64,000 nt of DNA from Saprospiraceae bacterium (GTDB lineage Bacteria; Bacteroidota; Bacteroidia; Chitinophagales; Saprospiraceae): assembly GCA_016717145.1 (NCBI GenBank), contig JADKGD010000009.1, forward strand, positions 3,118 to 67,117, in the 5' to 3' direction. The translations under genes were made by a program, and so were the position numbers. Below, in pieces: positions 6,863 to 16,163 of the stretch (position 1 is its first letter; each line of letters begins with the position of its first letter). The notes beneath the pieces are model-generated. The model was not told where the DNA came from, searched no databases, and saw only the letters and a program-made list of their open reading frames with translations.

Positions 6863-9139
6863 TTATTCCCAAAAATGTTCTTGCCCTTGATTAGGTCCAT
6901 AAACATAATTGGGATCAAAGGTTAAACCAAATGGATTATTTGTAGTTGCTAAAACTTGTCCGTTACTTCCAAACTGCACTTCTTTATCAAAAGGGTCGTT
7001 GGTTCTGGCAATGATAAACGGATTGCCTTTATTGGGTGTCCAATTCAATAAATTTTTTACACCACCATAAATTTCAAAATCCTTTAAACCACTATATGTC
7101 AATTGAATATTTTGAATACTCCACCAAGGGGAAGTTGGGCTTCTTGGATCACTCTCGCCTAACAATGGTAGTCGCATGGGACTGTAAATATTGCCTGTGT
7201 AATCAATTGATAAATCTGTTTGTTTGATTTTGTAGGATATGGCCCATATTCCCGTGAATTTTTCAGTTAAAATTTGTTGTTTGGTTGATCCATTTTTAGT
7301 TAAAGTATTTGCCATTAATGTTCCGCCGGTATTAATTTTTAGACCGTTATTAAAAGCTACATCAATATTTAAACTTACTCCTTTGCTTTCGGCATGGCCA
7401 TTTAAATTGTCATAAATTATTTTGTTGGGGTCGGTATCGTAATCTCCCACTATTCTGTTGTTGAAATAGGTGTAAAATACCGAAGCGTCAAGCCCAATAA
7501 ATGTTCCGTTTTTTGCAAATATTTTTTTGATATAATTGATATTTACATTGTAAGATTGCTCAGGATTTAGTTCATTTTTTATTTCCACAATTCTTGCTCC
7601 TGTAAGTGCTGCATGATCTTCGGTATATAAATTTACTACTCTAAAACCTGTACCGGCATTAAGACGAATAATGTTTTTTGGATCTACTGTCACTTTATAT
7701 GCAATTCTTGGTGTAAAGATGTTGCCATGAAATGAATTGTAATCGTACCTGAACCCAAGCAATAATTTGTGCTGTTTTGCTAATGTAATTTCGTCTTGCA
7801 CGAATACTCCTGGTAACCAAGTTTTTTGTGGTTGGTTTTGTTGATTTAGCGTGTCGGCAGTGGATGTGGCAGGCGTATTATCGTCATAAAAAGTATAACG
7901 TAATGATGTACCCACAAGCAAATCATTTCTACCTATTATTTTGTCCCAAGTTAATTGCGAAAAGGCAATATTTTGTTGTGCAATGTATGAGGTCTTTCCA
8001 TATCGGCTGTCCTGGTCGTGGTTATTATACGAAAAAGAAAGCATCAATTTTTCTTTGACCGGTAGTTGATAATTACCCAACACTTCCCATCGTTTAGTGT
8101 AAATACTTTCCCCATATATACTATCACCACCCCTATAACTTTTATTCCAACGTATATCTCCTCCCCAGCGGTCTTCATACATATACCTACCGGCAAGGCT
8201 GAAAACCCTATTGTCTTTCCTTTGAATATTCCACTTTTGAAAAACTGAAATTCTGTTTTGCAAAGTCATATCGGTAAAGTTGTCGTTGTTATTGTCAACT
8301 CTGTTTTGAAAGTTAAAATAATTTAGCCCGGTCAATACACTCGCTTTTTTGCCTGCATCCAACTTAAAGCCCAAATCAGCGTTTAACTCTTGCCAGCTTG
8401 TTGAAAAAATATCAGCAGAAAATAATGGCGCATTTTGTGGTTTTTTTGTAATGATGTTTATCAATCCGCCAACGGCTTCGCTACCATAAAGTGAAGATGC
8501 AGGACCTTTTACGACTTCAATTCTTTCTACCAATGAATTTGGAATACCCGACAAGCCATAAACCGTAGAAAGACTACTTACTATGGGCATACCATCAATG
8601 AGCACCATGGTATAAGGTCCTTCCAAGCCATTTATATGGATGTCGCCAGTATTGCACACATTACAATTCAATTGTGGTCTGACACCATTTACATTCTGCA
8701 AAGCTTCAAAAATACTTGGTGTGGGATTTTTTTTAAAATACGTTGGTTTAAATACTTCAACAGGTACCGGACTTTCCAGTCTGCTTATTTCTTTTAAAGT
8801 GCCTGTAATGACAACTTCTCCCAAATTCATATCGTAATTAGTTAAGTCAAAATTTAGTGTACTCTTTTCACCTTTTCTGACAGTGATTGATTTTACCACT
8901 TTATTGAAGCCAAGACAAGAAACTTCTGCCTGATAAGTTCCCGCTTTTAGATTTTCAATGATGTAAAAGCCTGACGTATCCGTTCCTGTTCCTGATTGTG
9001 TGTCTATTAAAAAGATATTTGCAAATTCCACTGGTTTACCTTCTGAAATCACTTTTCCCGAAATACTGGCTGTTTGAGATATTGATACTTGGACTAGTAG
9101 TGCAAATATTGCAGTTGTTACAGATTTATGTATCAACAT
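6863..9139 (-). CDS. TonB-dependent outer-membrane receptor, probably metal uptake
   Basis: 758 residues: signal peptide 1-21, carboxypeptidase-regulatory-like beta domain (about 24-100), plug (about 110-235) with VVITGTLKEISR, VLIDGMPIV, and VERIEVVKGPASSLYGSEA, then a beta barrel closing with an aromatic end (HFWE). The plug contains a Cys pair, NCNVCNTGDIHING (Cys159, Cys162), seen in my recollection in a distinct Bacteroidota receptor group that sits beside DtxR-family genes. Divergently arranged with a DtxR/MntR repressor and separated by an operator-like palindrome, so import of Fe or Mn (or a chelate) repressed by metal is the likely role. Followed closely by a thioredoxin-like gene and a lipoprotein. 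Confidence 0.93.
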   Translation of the reverse strand: MLIHKSVTTAIFALLVQVSISQTASISGKVISEGKPVEFANIFLIDTQSGTGTDTSGFYIIENLKAGTYQAEVSCLGFNKVVKSITVRKGEKSTLNFDLTNYDMNLGEVVITGTLKEISRLESPVPVEVFKPTYFKKNPTPSIFEALQNVNGVRPQLNCNVCNTGDIHINGLEGPYTMVLIDGMPIVSSLSTVYGLSGIPNSLVERIEVVKGPASSLYGSEAVGGLINIITKKPQNAPLFSADIFSTSWQELNADLGFKLDAGKKASVLTGLNYFNFQNRVDNNNDNFTDMTLQNRISVFQKWNIQRKDNRVFSLAGRYMYEDRWGGDIRWNKSYRGGDSIYGESIYTKRWEVLGNYQLPVKEKLMLSFSYNNHDQDSRYGKTSYIAQQNIAFSQLTWDKIIGRNDLLVGTSLRYTFYDDNTPATSTADTLNQQNQPQKTWLPGVFVQDEITLAKQHKLLLGFRYDYNSFHGNIFTPRIAYKVTVDPKNIIRLNAGTGFRVVNLYTEDHAALTGARIVEIKNELNPEQSYNVNINYIKKIFAKNGTFIGLDASVFYTYFNNRIVGDYDTDPNKIIYDNLNGHAESKGVSLNIDVAFNNGLKINTGGTLMANTLTKNGSTKQQILTEKFTGIWAISYKIKQTDLSIDYTGNIYSPMRLPLLGESDPRSPTSPWWSIQNIQLTYSGLKDFEIYGGVKNLLNWTPNKGNPFIIARTNDPFDKEVQFGSNGQVLATTNNPFGLTFDPNYVYGPNQGQEHFWE

Positions 9140-9167
9140 TTTTTTATAAATTTATTTGTTATGGTCG

Positions 9168-9199
9168 CAAAAATAATAAAGTTAGACTAGTCTAACAAA
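9168..9199 (-). promoter_or_regulatory. Promoter of the TonB receptor operon
   Basis: On the minus strand TTTG (9199-9196) and TATTTTTG (9175-9168) are 20 bp apart, an exact fit to the Bacteroidota -33 TTTG / -7 TAnnTTTG promoter. Transcription would start some 20 nt before the ATG at 9139. The 16-bp palindrome lies wholly within the spacer. Confidence 0.75.
9181..9196. promoter_or_regulatory. Metal-repressor operator (DtxR/MntR-type box)
   Basis: A perfect 16-bp palindrome, GTTAGACTAGTCTAAC, between the divergent TonB receptor and DtxR-family genes. The half-site TTAGAC / GTCTAA resembles boxes of the DtxR/IdeR family (TTAGG...CCTAA). It occupies the spacer between -33 and -7 of the receptor promoter and lies just upstream of the repressor's own -7 element, so metal-bound repressor would block both. 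Confidence 0.75.
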
Positions 9200-9219
9200 T
9201 AAAGCTTGAATTATATTTA

Positions 9220-9227
9220 TATCTTTG
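9220..9227 (+). promoter_or_regulatory. -7 element of the DtxR-family gene
   Basis: TATCTTTG, an exact TAnnTTTG. Its position only two bases before the upstream ATG at 9229 means that ATG is too close to the transcription start; this supports the ATG at 9256 as the true start. Confidence 0.6.
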
Positions 9228-9255
9228 TATGGTCATTCTAAAATATTCAAAGGAA

Positions 9256-9963
9256 ATGTTGTCACAAACTGAAGAAAATTATTTAAAAGCATTGCTAAAA
9301 ATCACTTTTGACAATGGAAATACGGAGGTTGGCACAAATGAGTTGGCAACACTATTAGCTGTAAAACCAGCCACTGTAAGTGATATGCTTAAAAGACTTA
9401 AAGAAAAAGAATTGGTCGATTATGAAAAGTATGGAAAAATATCTTTGACATCCGAAGGCAGAAAAAGAGCCATTGAAGTTATTAGAAAACACCGGCTGTG
9501 GGAAACCTTTTTGTATGAAAAATTTGAGTTCACCTGGGATGAAGTGCATGAAGTCGCAGAACAACTAGAACATATTCAGTCGGCAAAACTTATTGACAAA
9601 TTAGACAAATTTTTAGATTATCCGGAATTTGACCCACATGGCGACCCTATACCTGACAAGAATGGTGAGATAAAAGTACACTTTAAAAAAACTTTGTCCG
9701 ATGTAGAAGTGGGAAATAGTTGCAAAATGGTTGCTGTGAAAGACAATTCAACTTCGTTTTTGCAATATGTTGTCAAAGTAGGTTTAGGAATTAATAATGA
9801 AATAAAAGTTTTGTCAAAACAAGATTATGATGCCTTACTTGTTATTGAAGTTAATGGTATCAGGTCGTCTGTTAGCCAAAAATTTGCTGAAAATATCTTT
9901 ATAGTTTGTCAAAATTGTATAATTGGTAGCGCTTGTTCAAAAGTTAAATGTGAGATAAATTAG
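9256..9963 (+). CDS. DtxR/MntR-family metal-dependent transcriptional repressor
   Basis: 235 residues from ATG 9256, which has AAAGGA just upstream and matches the family N-terminus (MLSQTEENYLKALLKI); an in-frame ATG at 9229 overlaps the promoter and is rejected. Domains: winged helix about 1-65 (VKPATVSDMLKRLKEKELVDY as the recognition helix region), metal-binding/dimerisation domain about 66-140 (HRLWETFLYEKF, VHEVAEQLEH, DPHGDPIPD), and a C-terminal SH3-like FeoA domain (about 150-225). The tail has three cysteines (CQNCIIGSAC). It senses Mn2+ or Fe2+ and represses the divergent TonB operon and itself through the palindrome at 9181-9196. Confidence 0.92.
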   Translation: MLSQTEENYLKALLKITFDNGNTEVGTNELATLLAVKPATVSDMLKRLKEKELVDYEKYGKISLTSEGRKRAIEVIRKHRLWETFLYEKFEFTWDEVHEVAEQLEHIQSAKLIDKLDKFLDYPEFDPHGDPIPDKNGEIKVHFKKTLSDVEVGNSCKMVAVKDNSTSFLQYVVKVGLGINNEIKVLSKQDYDALLVIEVNGIRSSVSQKFAENIFIVCQNCIIGSACSKVKCEIN

Positions 9964-10235
9964 TACAGTCAAAAATGTCTTGCCTTAGTGGTTTGTTAGA
10001 TTTTGGGATAAGGGAACATGAATCATTGATTTGTCATTAAAAAAGTTTACATTTTTTTTATCCATGCATCGGATTAACAAATGTTTCTACCTTTTACGAA
10101 TAGTTCTTTCACATTTTTTGAGTTTTTACTTTATTTTTTGAGTAACGAATTTTGTTGGACTTTAACCGTAATTATACAATAGAAATCGTTATGAGAGCCT
10201 AAATTGCAATAAATCAGCAACTTAGCTTCGAAAAG

Positions 10236-10380
10236 CAGCACGCCTATGTGATCGAGGTCGTTCGAGACATAAAGATGTCTCGTGACCGAAGTGAAAGGGA
10301 GCTTTAGCCCCGCAGCAAAGCGAGGAGCGATTAGCGTACTCAAAACACTTTGTGCGATAGCCAAAGTGCTTTTGTGTAAA
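10236..10380. other. Hairpin-rich non-coding segment in a 787-bp gene-free gap
   Basis: Within 9964-10750 no gene is credible. 10236-10380 holds strong hairpins: GAGACAT-AAAG-ATGTCTC, enlarged outwards by GGTC/GACC, and CACTTTG-TGCGATAG-CCAAAGTG, plus GC-rich AGCCCCGCAGCAAAGCGAGG. The vocabulary (GCGATAGC, AGCCCCG) recurs in the repeat block at 3.6-4.5 kb. It may be a folded RNA or an old repeat. An ORF on the minus strand here is judged spurious. Confidence 0.35.
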
Positions 10381-10497
10381 ACTGAAGATAAGTTGTCTGC
10401 CGCGACGGATCCTGATTTGCAGTAGCTAAGCTTTGGAATAGATTTTATAATGCATAATCCGGATTGAACAAATCTACTACAGCATTTGGCAGGCCCA

Positions 10498-10563
10498 TTG
10501 ACTTTGTAAAATTGTCAAAGTCAAAAAGATGTTTCTATTTTGCGAGGATTTTATCTATATTTG
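10498..10563 (+). promoter_or_regulatory. Inverted repeat and -7-like element
   Basis: TTGACTTTG (10498-10506) and CAAAGTCAA (10516-10524) form a perfect 9-bp inverted repeat; 31 bp further is TATATTTG (10556-10563), an exact TAnnTTTG. It may be the promoter, with operator, of the secreted BNR/PKD gene that starts at 10751, leaving a long leader of about 180 nt. Confidence 0.35.
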
Positions 10564-10750
10564 TGCCTGCAACAAAACGAAATGGCCATATTTGCAACAA
10601 AGCAAAACAACAAGTGTCGCCCTTTTTAGGATACTTTTAATCAAGAACGTTATAGGATATTTATCTCTGTATTTGAGTAAGTAATCTTAAAATCAAAAAA
10701 ATTAACTATTTAATAATTAGGTCTAATTAAAACATGTATAATAATAACAA

Positions 10751-13700
10751 ATGAATCTGAATACAAAAATCGCAATTAATATACTTTTTTTTATGCTGCT
10801 ATCTCAAATTGGTTTTGGTCAGAAACCTCAATCTGAAAAAAATGAAAGAGAAAAAAATGAAGACATCAGAGCGCGGATTGAACAGGAAATATATATGACC
10901 AAAGATCCCAAATTGGGCTATGTTCCGACAGAAAGATTAATAGCTGCCAAATCAGTTGCTGAAAGACAAAAAAACAATGGAAGCCGGGATGCTTTAAGTG
11001 GGGTTTCCTGGAAACCATTAGGTCCAAAAAACAGGGGTGGAAGGTCGCGAACCATGCTTATTGACGCCAATGACCCGACTGGAAAAACAGTATTTGTCGG
11101 AAGTGTAGGTGGGGGCCTATGGAAAACAACTGATATTACTTTGACCGATCCCATCTGGAATCCGGTAAATGATTTAATGGGCAACCTTGCAGTAACCTCA
11201 ATTGCTCAGCATCCTTCCAATGCCATGATTATTTACCTGTGTACCGGTGAAGGTTATAATAATGGAGATGCCATTCGAGGTTTAGGTGTATGGAAAAGTA
11301 CAGATGGTGGAACAAGCTGGACACAACTGGCAGCTACCAATAATTCAGACTTCTACTACTGTCAAAAAATACTGGTAAGTAGTACCGGTATTTTATTTGT
11401 AGCTACAAAGACAGGATTACGCAGGTCAGCTAATGGAGGTACCACATTTACAAAAGTATTGGGTTCCGGTCTTGGAATAACGGGCGCCGGTAACGATTTT
11501 GCATATGATATAGAAATTGCTTCCAATGGCGATGTATATGGAAGTTTAAGCGGTTCTATTCATAAATCTACTGATGAAGGCGTGACTTTTGATGCCGCTC
11601 CTACTTTACCAGTATCTGCCAGTAGAATTGAACTGTCCTGTGCTGCATCTGATGCTGCCTATGTATATGCCATTTGTTATGCGTCAAATGTCGTAAGTGG
11701 TATCATCAGGACTACTGACAGCGGGTTGACCTGGTTGGCGCGTACTAACATCAGTGGTGGTAGTCAGGGCTGGTATGATTTGTGTATTGGTGTCGACCCT
11801 AATAATCGGGATGTTCTATTTGTGGGCGAAATAGATTTATGGAAATCCATAAATGGCGCTTCTACATGGACCAATGTCACCAATGTGTATTCAGGCGGTT
11901 ATGTGCACCCTGACCAACATAATATCGTCTATAAATCCGGAAGTTCGTCAGAAGCTTATATTACCAATGATGGAGGCATTTACCGAAGCACAAATATAAA
12001 TGCAGCCACCCCATTGTTTTTTTACAAAGGCAACAATTACATCACTACCCAATTTTATGCCTGCGCAATGCATCCTACTGCGTTGACCAATTATTTTCTG
12101 GCAGGTGCTCAGGATAATAATACTTTTAAGTTTACATCCGGTATTCTCCAAAATGGTATTGTTGCCTGGGGCGGAGATGGTGCTTTTTGTCATATTGACC
12201 AGAATCAACCACAGTATCAGATCGTTTCATCTCAAAATGGGAATTATGGCAGGACAAATGATTGGGGCACAAACTGGACAAGTGGTCCGACTATTTCAGG
12301 GGGAAGATTCATAAATCCGAGTGATTATGATAACGTAAATAATATTATGTACTCCTGCGCTGCTGCCAATAATTATAAAAGATGGGATGATATGCCAAAT
12401 GGAAATACTGTTACTAATGTAGCTATGACATTTGGTGGGCAAATATCTGCTGTTAAGGTTTCACCCAATACTTCAAACCGTGTATTTTTTGGTATTGATA
12501 ACGGCAGGGTTTATAGGATTGATGATGCCAATTCATCTACCGGCACTTCCACCAATATAAGTACCGGATTACCTTCAGGCTATATAAACTGCATAGAAGT
12601 AGAAACAGGAAATGACAATCATTTGATGGTAGTTTATACAAATTATGGTGTAAATAGCGTCTGGGAAAGTATAAATGGCGGAACAAGCTGGACTAGTGTT
12701 GAAGGCAATTTGCCTGACATGCCTATACGTTGGGCTTTGTTTAACCCAAGCAATACTGATCAGGCAATTTTAGCCACAGAATTGGGAATATGGAGTACAG
12801 ATAACCTGAATGGCGCATCGACCGTTTGGGGAACAAGCAATACAGGATTGGCAAATGTAAAAGTATCTATGCTCCAAATGAGACAGTCCGACAAACTTGT
12901 CATCGCAGCTACCCATGGTAGAGGCTTGTATTTTTCAGATATTTTTACGTCCCCTACCGCACTATTTGATGTTGAAAAGAAAGTAGGGTATATAGGAACA
13001 GGAATAAAATTTTTAAGTACTTCTTATAAAGCCACTTCATGGAGTTGGAATTTTGGTGATGGAAATGTATCAGCTCTAGAAAATCCGGTTTATGCTTACG
13101 CAACATCAGGCTTGTTTACGGTGTCACTGACCATCAATAATGGCGCCTCTACTATTACTAAAACCGGACTTATATTGATTCTTCCCAATAAATCAATTCC
13201 ATATCTAATTGCAGATGGAGGTGGTTTTGAGATAAATCCAAATGATTTTGGTGTTGATCATATAGCCAATACATCATGGGAAAAAGGAAGCTCAAATGTA
13301 GGTGGTAAAAATGGAACACATGGCGGCAGTAATGCCTGGGTGACAGGATTGACAGGCAGTTACGCCGATAATACAGAATCCAACTTAATGACGCCAAACT
13401 ACGATTTTTTCTTTACCAGGCATTTATACTTTAAAATTTTGGTCCAAATTCTCAACTGAAATTGATTATGACGGGTATAGAATCGAATACAGCCTTGATA
13501 AAGGTGTTAACTGGCTTCCATTAGGGACTACGACCGAATCAAATTGGTATAATTTTGCAAATACAGGAGGAGACGCTGTCTTTCCTGTAAATGAAGCTTT
13601 TTTTAATGGCTCGGTTTCAACTTATACCTTGTATACAAGGAACGTTTCTTCTCTAGCCGGCAGCCCAAGTGTAGCATTCCGACTTAGATTTAAAACCGAT

Positions 13701-13973
13701 ACAAATACCACTGCAGCTGGAATAGCCGTAGATGATTTTGAAGTCACAGGTCCGGCAAATTTCTGGAATGGCCGGGTAAGTAATGTATGGTCAAATGCGG
13801 CTAATTGGGATAGTAACCTGGTACCCGGTATCAATAGTTCAGTAATAATTCCATCCGTTGCTCCAAATTTTCCGGTTGTATTCAGTACAACTGAAATAAA
13901 AAGCATAGTACTAAAACCAGGTAGCTATCTAACCTTAAATAATGGGCAAGTATTGAAAATTAATGGTCAATAA
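10751..13973 (+). CDS. Secreted BNR/sortilin-like beta-propeller protein with PKD domain, frameshifted
   Basis: About 1075 residues once a frame break near 13432-13441 (AAAATTTT) is repaired. Signal peptide 1-23 (ends GFGQ). Residues about 80-730 are a beta-propeller of the glycoside-hydrolase/sortilin (VPS10, BNR) type with repeated G-G-x-x-W-x and S-T-D-G-G-T-S-W motifs (WKSTDGGTSWTQL, ESINGGTSWTSV). A PKD domain follows (SWSWNFGDGNVSALENPVY), then a jelly-roll-like segment with WSNAANWDSNLVPG. No type IX C-terminal sorting domain is seen: the frame stops (KINGQ) exactly where a duplicated ATPase fragment begins, so the 3' end may have been lost. Surface or released; the ligand is unknown. 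Confidence 0.85.
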
Positions 13974-14160
13974 TTATAAGATACGCAAACCCTACTTGAG
14001 CGATAGCATTCTTCGAGTATTCTGATCTCTTCTTTTCGTCTTACCAAAACCTTAGCCATAATAAAGAATTTTGGATTTTATTTATGGACGATACAAAATT
14101 TCAATTTAGCCAAAAGTAGTATAATAAATACACTTTTGGACGCATATATATTTTATTTAT
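13967..14160 (-). pseudogene. Truncated duplicate of the 5' end of the AAA-ATPase gene
   Basis: Minus strand from ATG 14059: MAKVLVRRKEEIRILEECYR, then nonsense and a stop at 13967. The DNA from about 13985 to 14160 closely repeats 15425-15605, including the upstream region with -7 TACTTTTG (caaaagta at 14111-14118). Here the promoter spacer shows a perfect inverted repeat CCAAAAGT (14110-14117) / ACTTTTGG (14132-14139). It ends the preceding secreted-protein gene abruptly, so it marks an insertion or recombination boundary. Confidence 0.65.
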
Positions 14161-14184
14161 GTATAATTTTTGTAATAGTGTTAT

Positions 14185-15503
14185 TTAAAAATCCAAAAAA
14201 ATGTCATCTAGATAAACTTCGTTTACAAATATACCATTATGGATATTGGTTTCTAGGCCATACGTTGTGATTATAGTCGGAAATATTGCTTTATTTTGAC
14301 TTGTTACATTGGCTATAAAACTATTTACTTTGTTTTGTATCTCTGATGCATACTTTTTGGTCATTTTGTATTTACCGAGACTAAATTTTATTTCACACAG
14401 ATTAATCACATTGTCTTTACGGTCAATGATGAGATCTATCTGCATCAGCGAAATAGTTACCTCTTGTAGCCTAAGCTTTTTTGATGTTAGGGATATGCGT
14501 CAGACATACCAACTCATAAGAATATCCAGCCCAAGCGAAGTATTTTGATGTATTGAAGTTGTCAATCCAGTAAGTACTGTCTGTAGTAGCCGCCTTTAGG
14601 ATATGGTTTAAGTAAAATAAAGAATAAAAATCTACCAATTGATAGACTTGATCTTTTTCCTTTTTGCCGTAGGCAGGATACCTTCTGATAAACGAACTCT
14701 CTTCCAATTCTTTGAGAATATGAGTGGTGGTGCCTCCAGTGTTTAGTTTTGAAGCAGTGAGAATTTCTGATCGGGTCATGCCACTCCTTTTTTTGGCCAG
14801 AGCTTCCAATACTGCTTGATGTGTGCAGAGAACTGAAAGTAATATACTAAGTCTGAAAACGCATTGGACTTGAAACATAAATAATTGATATTTTGAACTT
14901 CGCTCTGTGAGATATTGATTTGTTCCAGGTAGAAAGGGATTCCTCCAAAAACCATATAGAGTTGTACGATTTGGTATTTACTGTACTTTGCCCCAAATTT
15001 TTAAGAAAAGCTTCCGTTTCTGCAAGTGTAAATGGTTCTATCTGTAGTCTTTTGGTCACTCTATTGTGCAGTCCACCTTTATTGTTGATTAGTTTCTTGA
15101 TCATCCACGATGCCGCAGAACCACATACTATGAGTAATACATCGCTTCTCATATTGGCCCATCCATTCCAGAAATGTTCTAGCGCTTGTACAAAATTGGC
15201 GTTTCTTGTGTCCAACCAAGGTAGCTCATCGATAAAGATTACCTTCTTTTTGATTTTACTTTTGGCTATCTTATTTCTTAAAAACTGAAAAGCAGAAAAC
15301 CAATCAGTGACGTCTGAGAAAACGTGACTGATTTCACATTAAAGTCGTTATTTGTCTTTGTAACTCGGAGTGAAAAAGATATCCTGAAAATGTGATTTAA
15401 TGAGGGATGTTCCTCTTTCACGACCATATACCGCCAGACTTGAGCGAAAACATTCTTCGAGTATCCTGATCTCTTCTTTTCGTCCTACCAAAACCTTAGC
15501 CAT
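14185..15503 (-). pseudogene. Degraded AAA-family ATPase with C-terminal nuclease-like (DUF234) domain
   Basis: Four pieces on one strand correspond in order to one ~450-residue protein of the bacterial/archaeal ATPase family with a PD-(D/E)XK-like tail: the start MAKVLVGRKEEIRILEECF; VIFIDELPWLDTR (Walker B) and LLIVCGSAASWMIKKL (sensor); a winged-helix part, GMTRSEILTASKLNTGG; and the tail IDLIIDRKDNVINLCEIKF. Frames break at about 15370, 14950, 14860 and 14450. The Walker A site, normally G-R-R-R-V-G-K-T, reads YGRERGTSLIKS with the Lys lost. Multiple shifts plus a ruined P-loop argue for true decay and not merely sequence error. A promoter -7 (caaaagta, 15565-15572) is still present. Confidence 0.8.
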
Positions 15504-15605
15504 AATAAAGAAATTTGGTTCAAAGATAATTTTATTTATGGACAATACAAAATTTCAATTCAGCCAAAAGTAGCATAAAATATATACATTTGGACGCATA
15601 TAAAT

Positions 15606-15958
15606 AATAAATATGTATAAATATCTATATTACAAATGTATAAAAAAATTATATCAGAATCAAAATACGGATTTCCGTCCCGCTTTCATCAGACTTTGTC
15701 GAGATAGAGTAGCGGTCTAATCAATCATCATTGATATATTGAAGACGTTTTTGGGTGATGCCTATAGCATGGGATTTGTTCATAGCTGAACCTGAAAGGA
15801 ATATTTTCAGGATTTTGGATAGTAATTAAAGGAGTTGATTTGTTTCAAACCATTCGTTTTGATTAAGCGAATTCTCTAGTTGATGTCACCGCACAGGCTA
15901 TGATCAAGTGATTTATAATGGAATGTTACATTTTTTTCTTTATGACTCAAAAAAATAT
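15606..15958. other. Gene-free gap
   Basis: About 350 bp, A/T-rich at its left end, with no coding frame, repeat or RNA that I can support. Confidence 0.4.
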
Positions 15959-16128
15959 CTAATACTCTGCCCAGAAAAAGAACTTAACGAAATGTGGTTC
16001 TTTTTCCAAACCATTGCGTTAAAAATACTCGGAATAGCCAATGATCCGCCTGCACTTATTGACTTGATCTTTAAAAAAATAACGCTCATTATAATTTAAT
16101 TCTTATTCTGGACAAAGTACTATTGTTC
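15959..16128. mobile_element. MITE-like element with terminal inverted repeats
   Basis: The left end reads TACTCTGCCCAGAAAAAGAA and the right end, on the opposite strand, GTACTTTGTCCAGAATAAGA: about 17 of 20 positions match as inverted repeats around a ~165-bp interior with no transposase. The left 80 bp recur at 3505-3590 in inverted orientation. The 63-codon frame through it is judged accidental. Most likely a non-autonomous element mobilised by an IS elsewhere in the genome. Confidence 0.55.
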
Positions 16129-16140
16129 TGATACTATTAT

Positions 16141-16163
16141 AATCTAATCTAATCTAATCTAAT
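16141..16163. repeat. AATCT pentanucleotide tandem repeat
   Basis: Four full AATCT units plus a part. It overlaps the last codons of the MetZ-type gene; in its frame the repeat supplies the residues I-R-L-D and the TAG stop. Confidence 0.85.

Noticed and set aside
10131..10364. 77-codon minus-strand ORF
   Set aside because: Lies over hairpin-rich non-coding DNA; composition and lack of a ribosome site or homology pattern argue against a gene.
13170..13397. Minus-strand ORF inside the BNR/PKD gene, and similar shadows of other genes
   Set aside because: They lie antisense within clearly coding frames and have no features of their own.
15908..16099. 63-codon plus-strand ORF
   Set aside because: Coincides with the MITE-like element; the shared peptide LCPEKELNEM is due to the repeated DNA end, and it is read on opposite strands relative to surrounding genes in the two copies.
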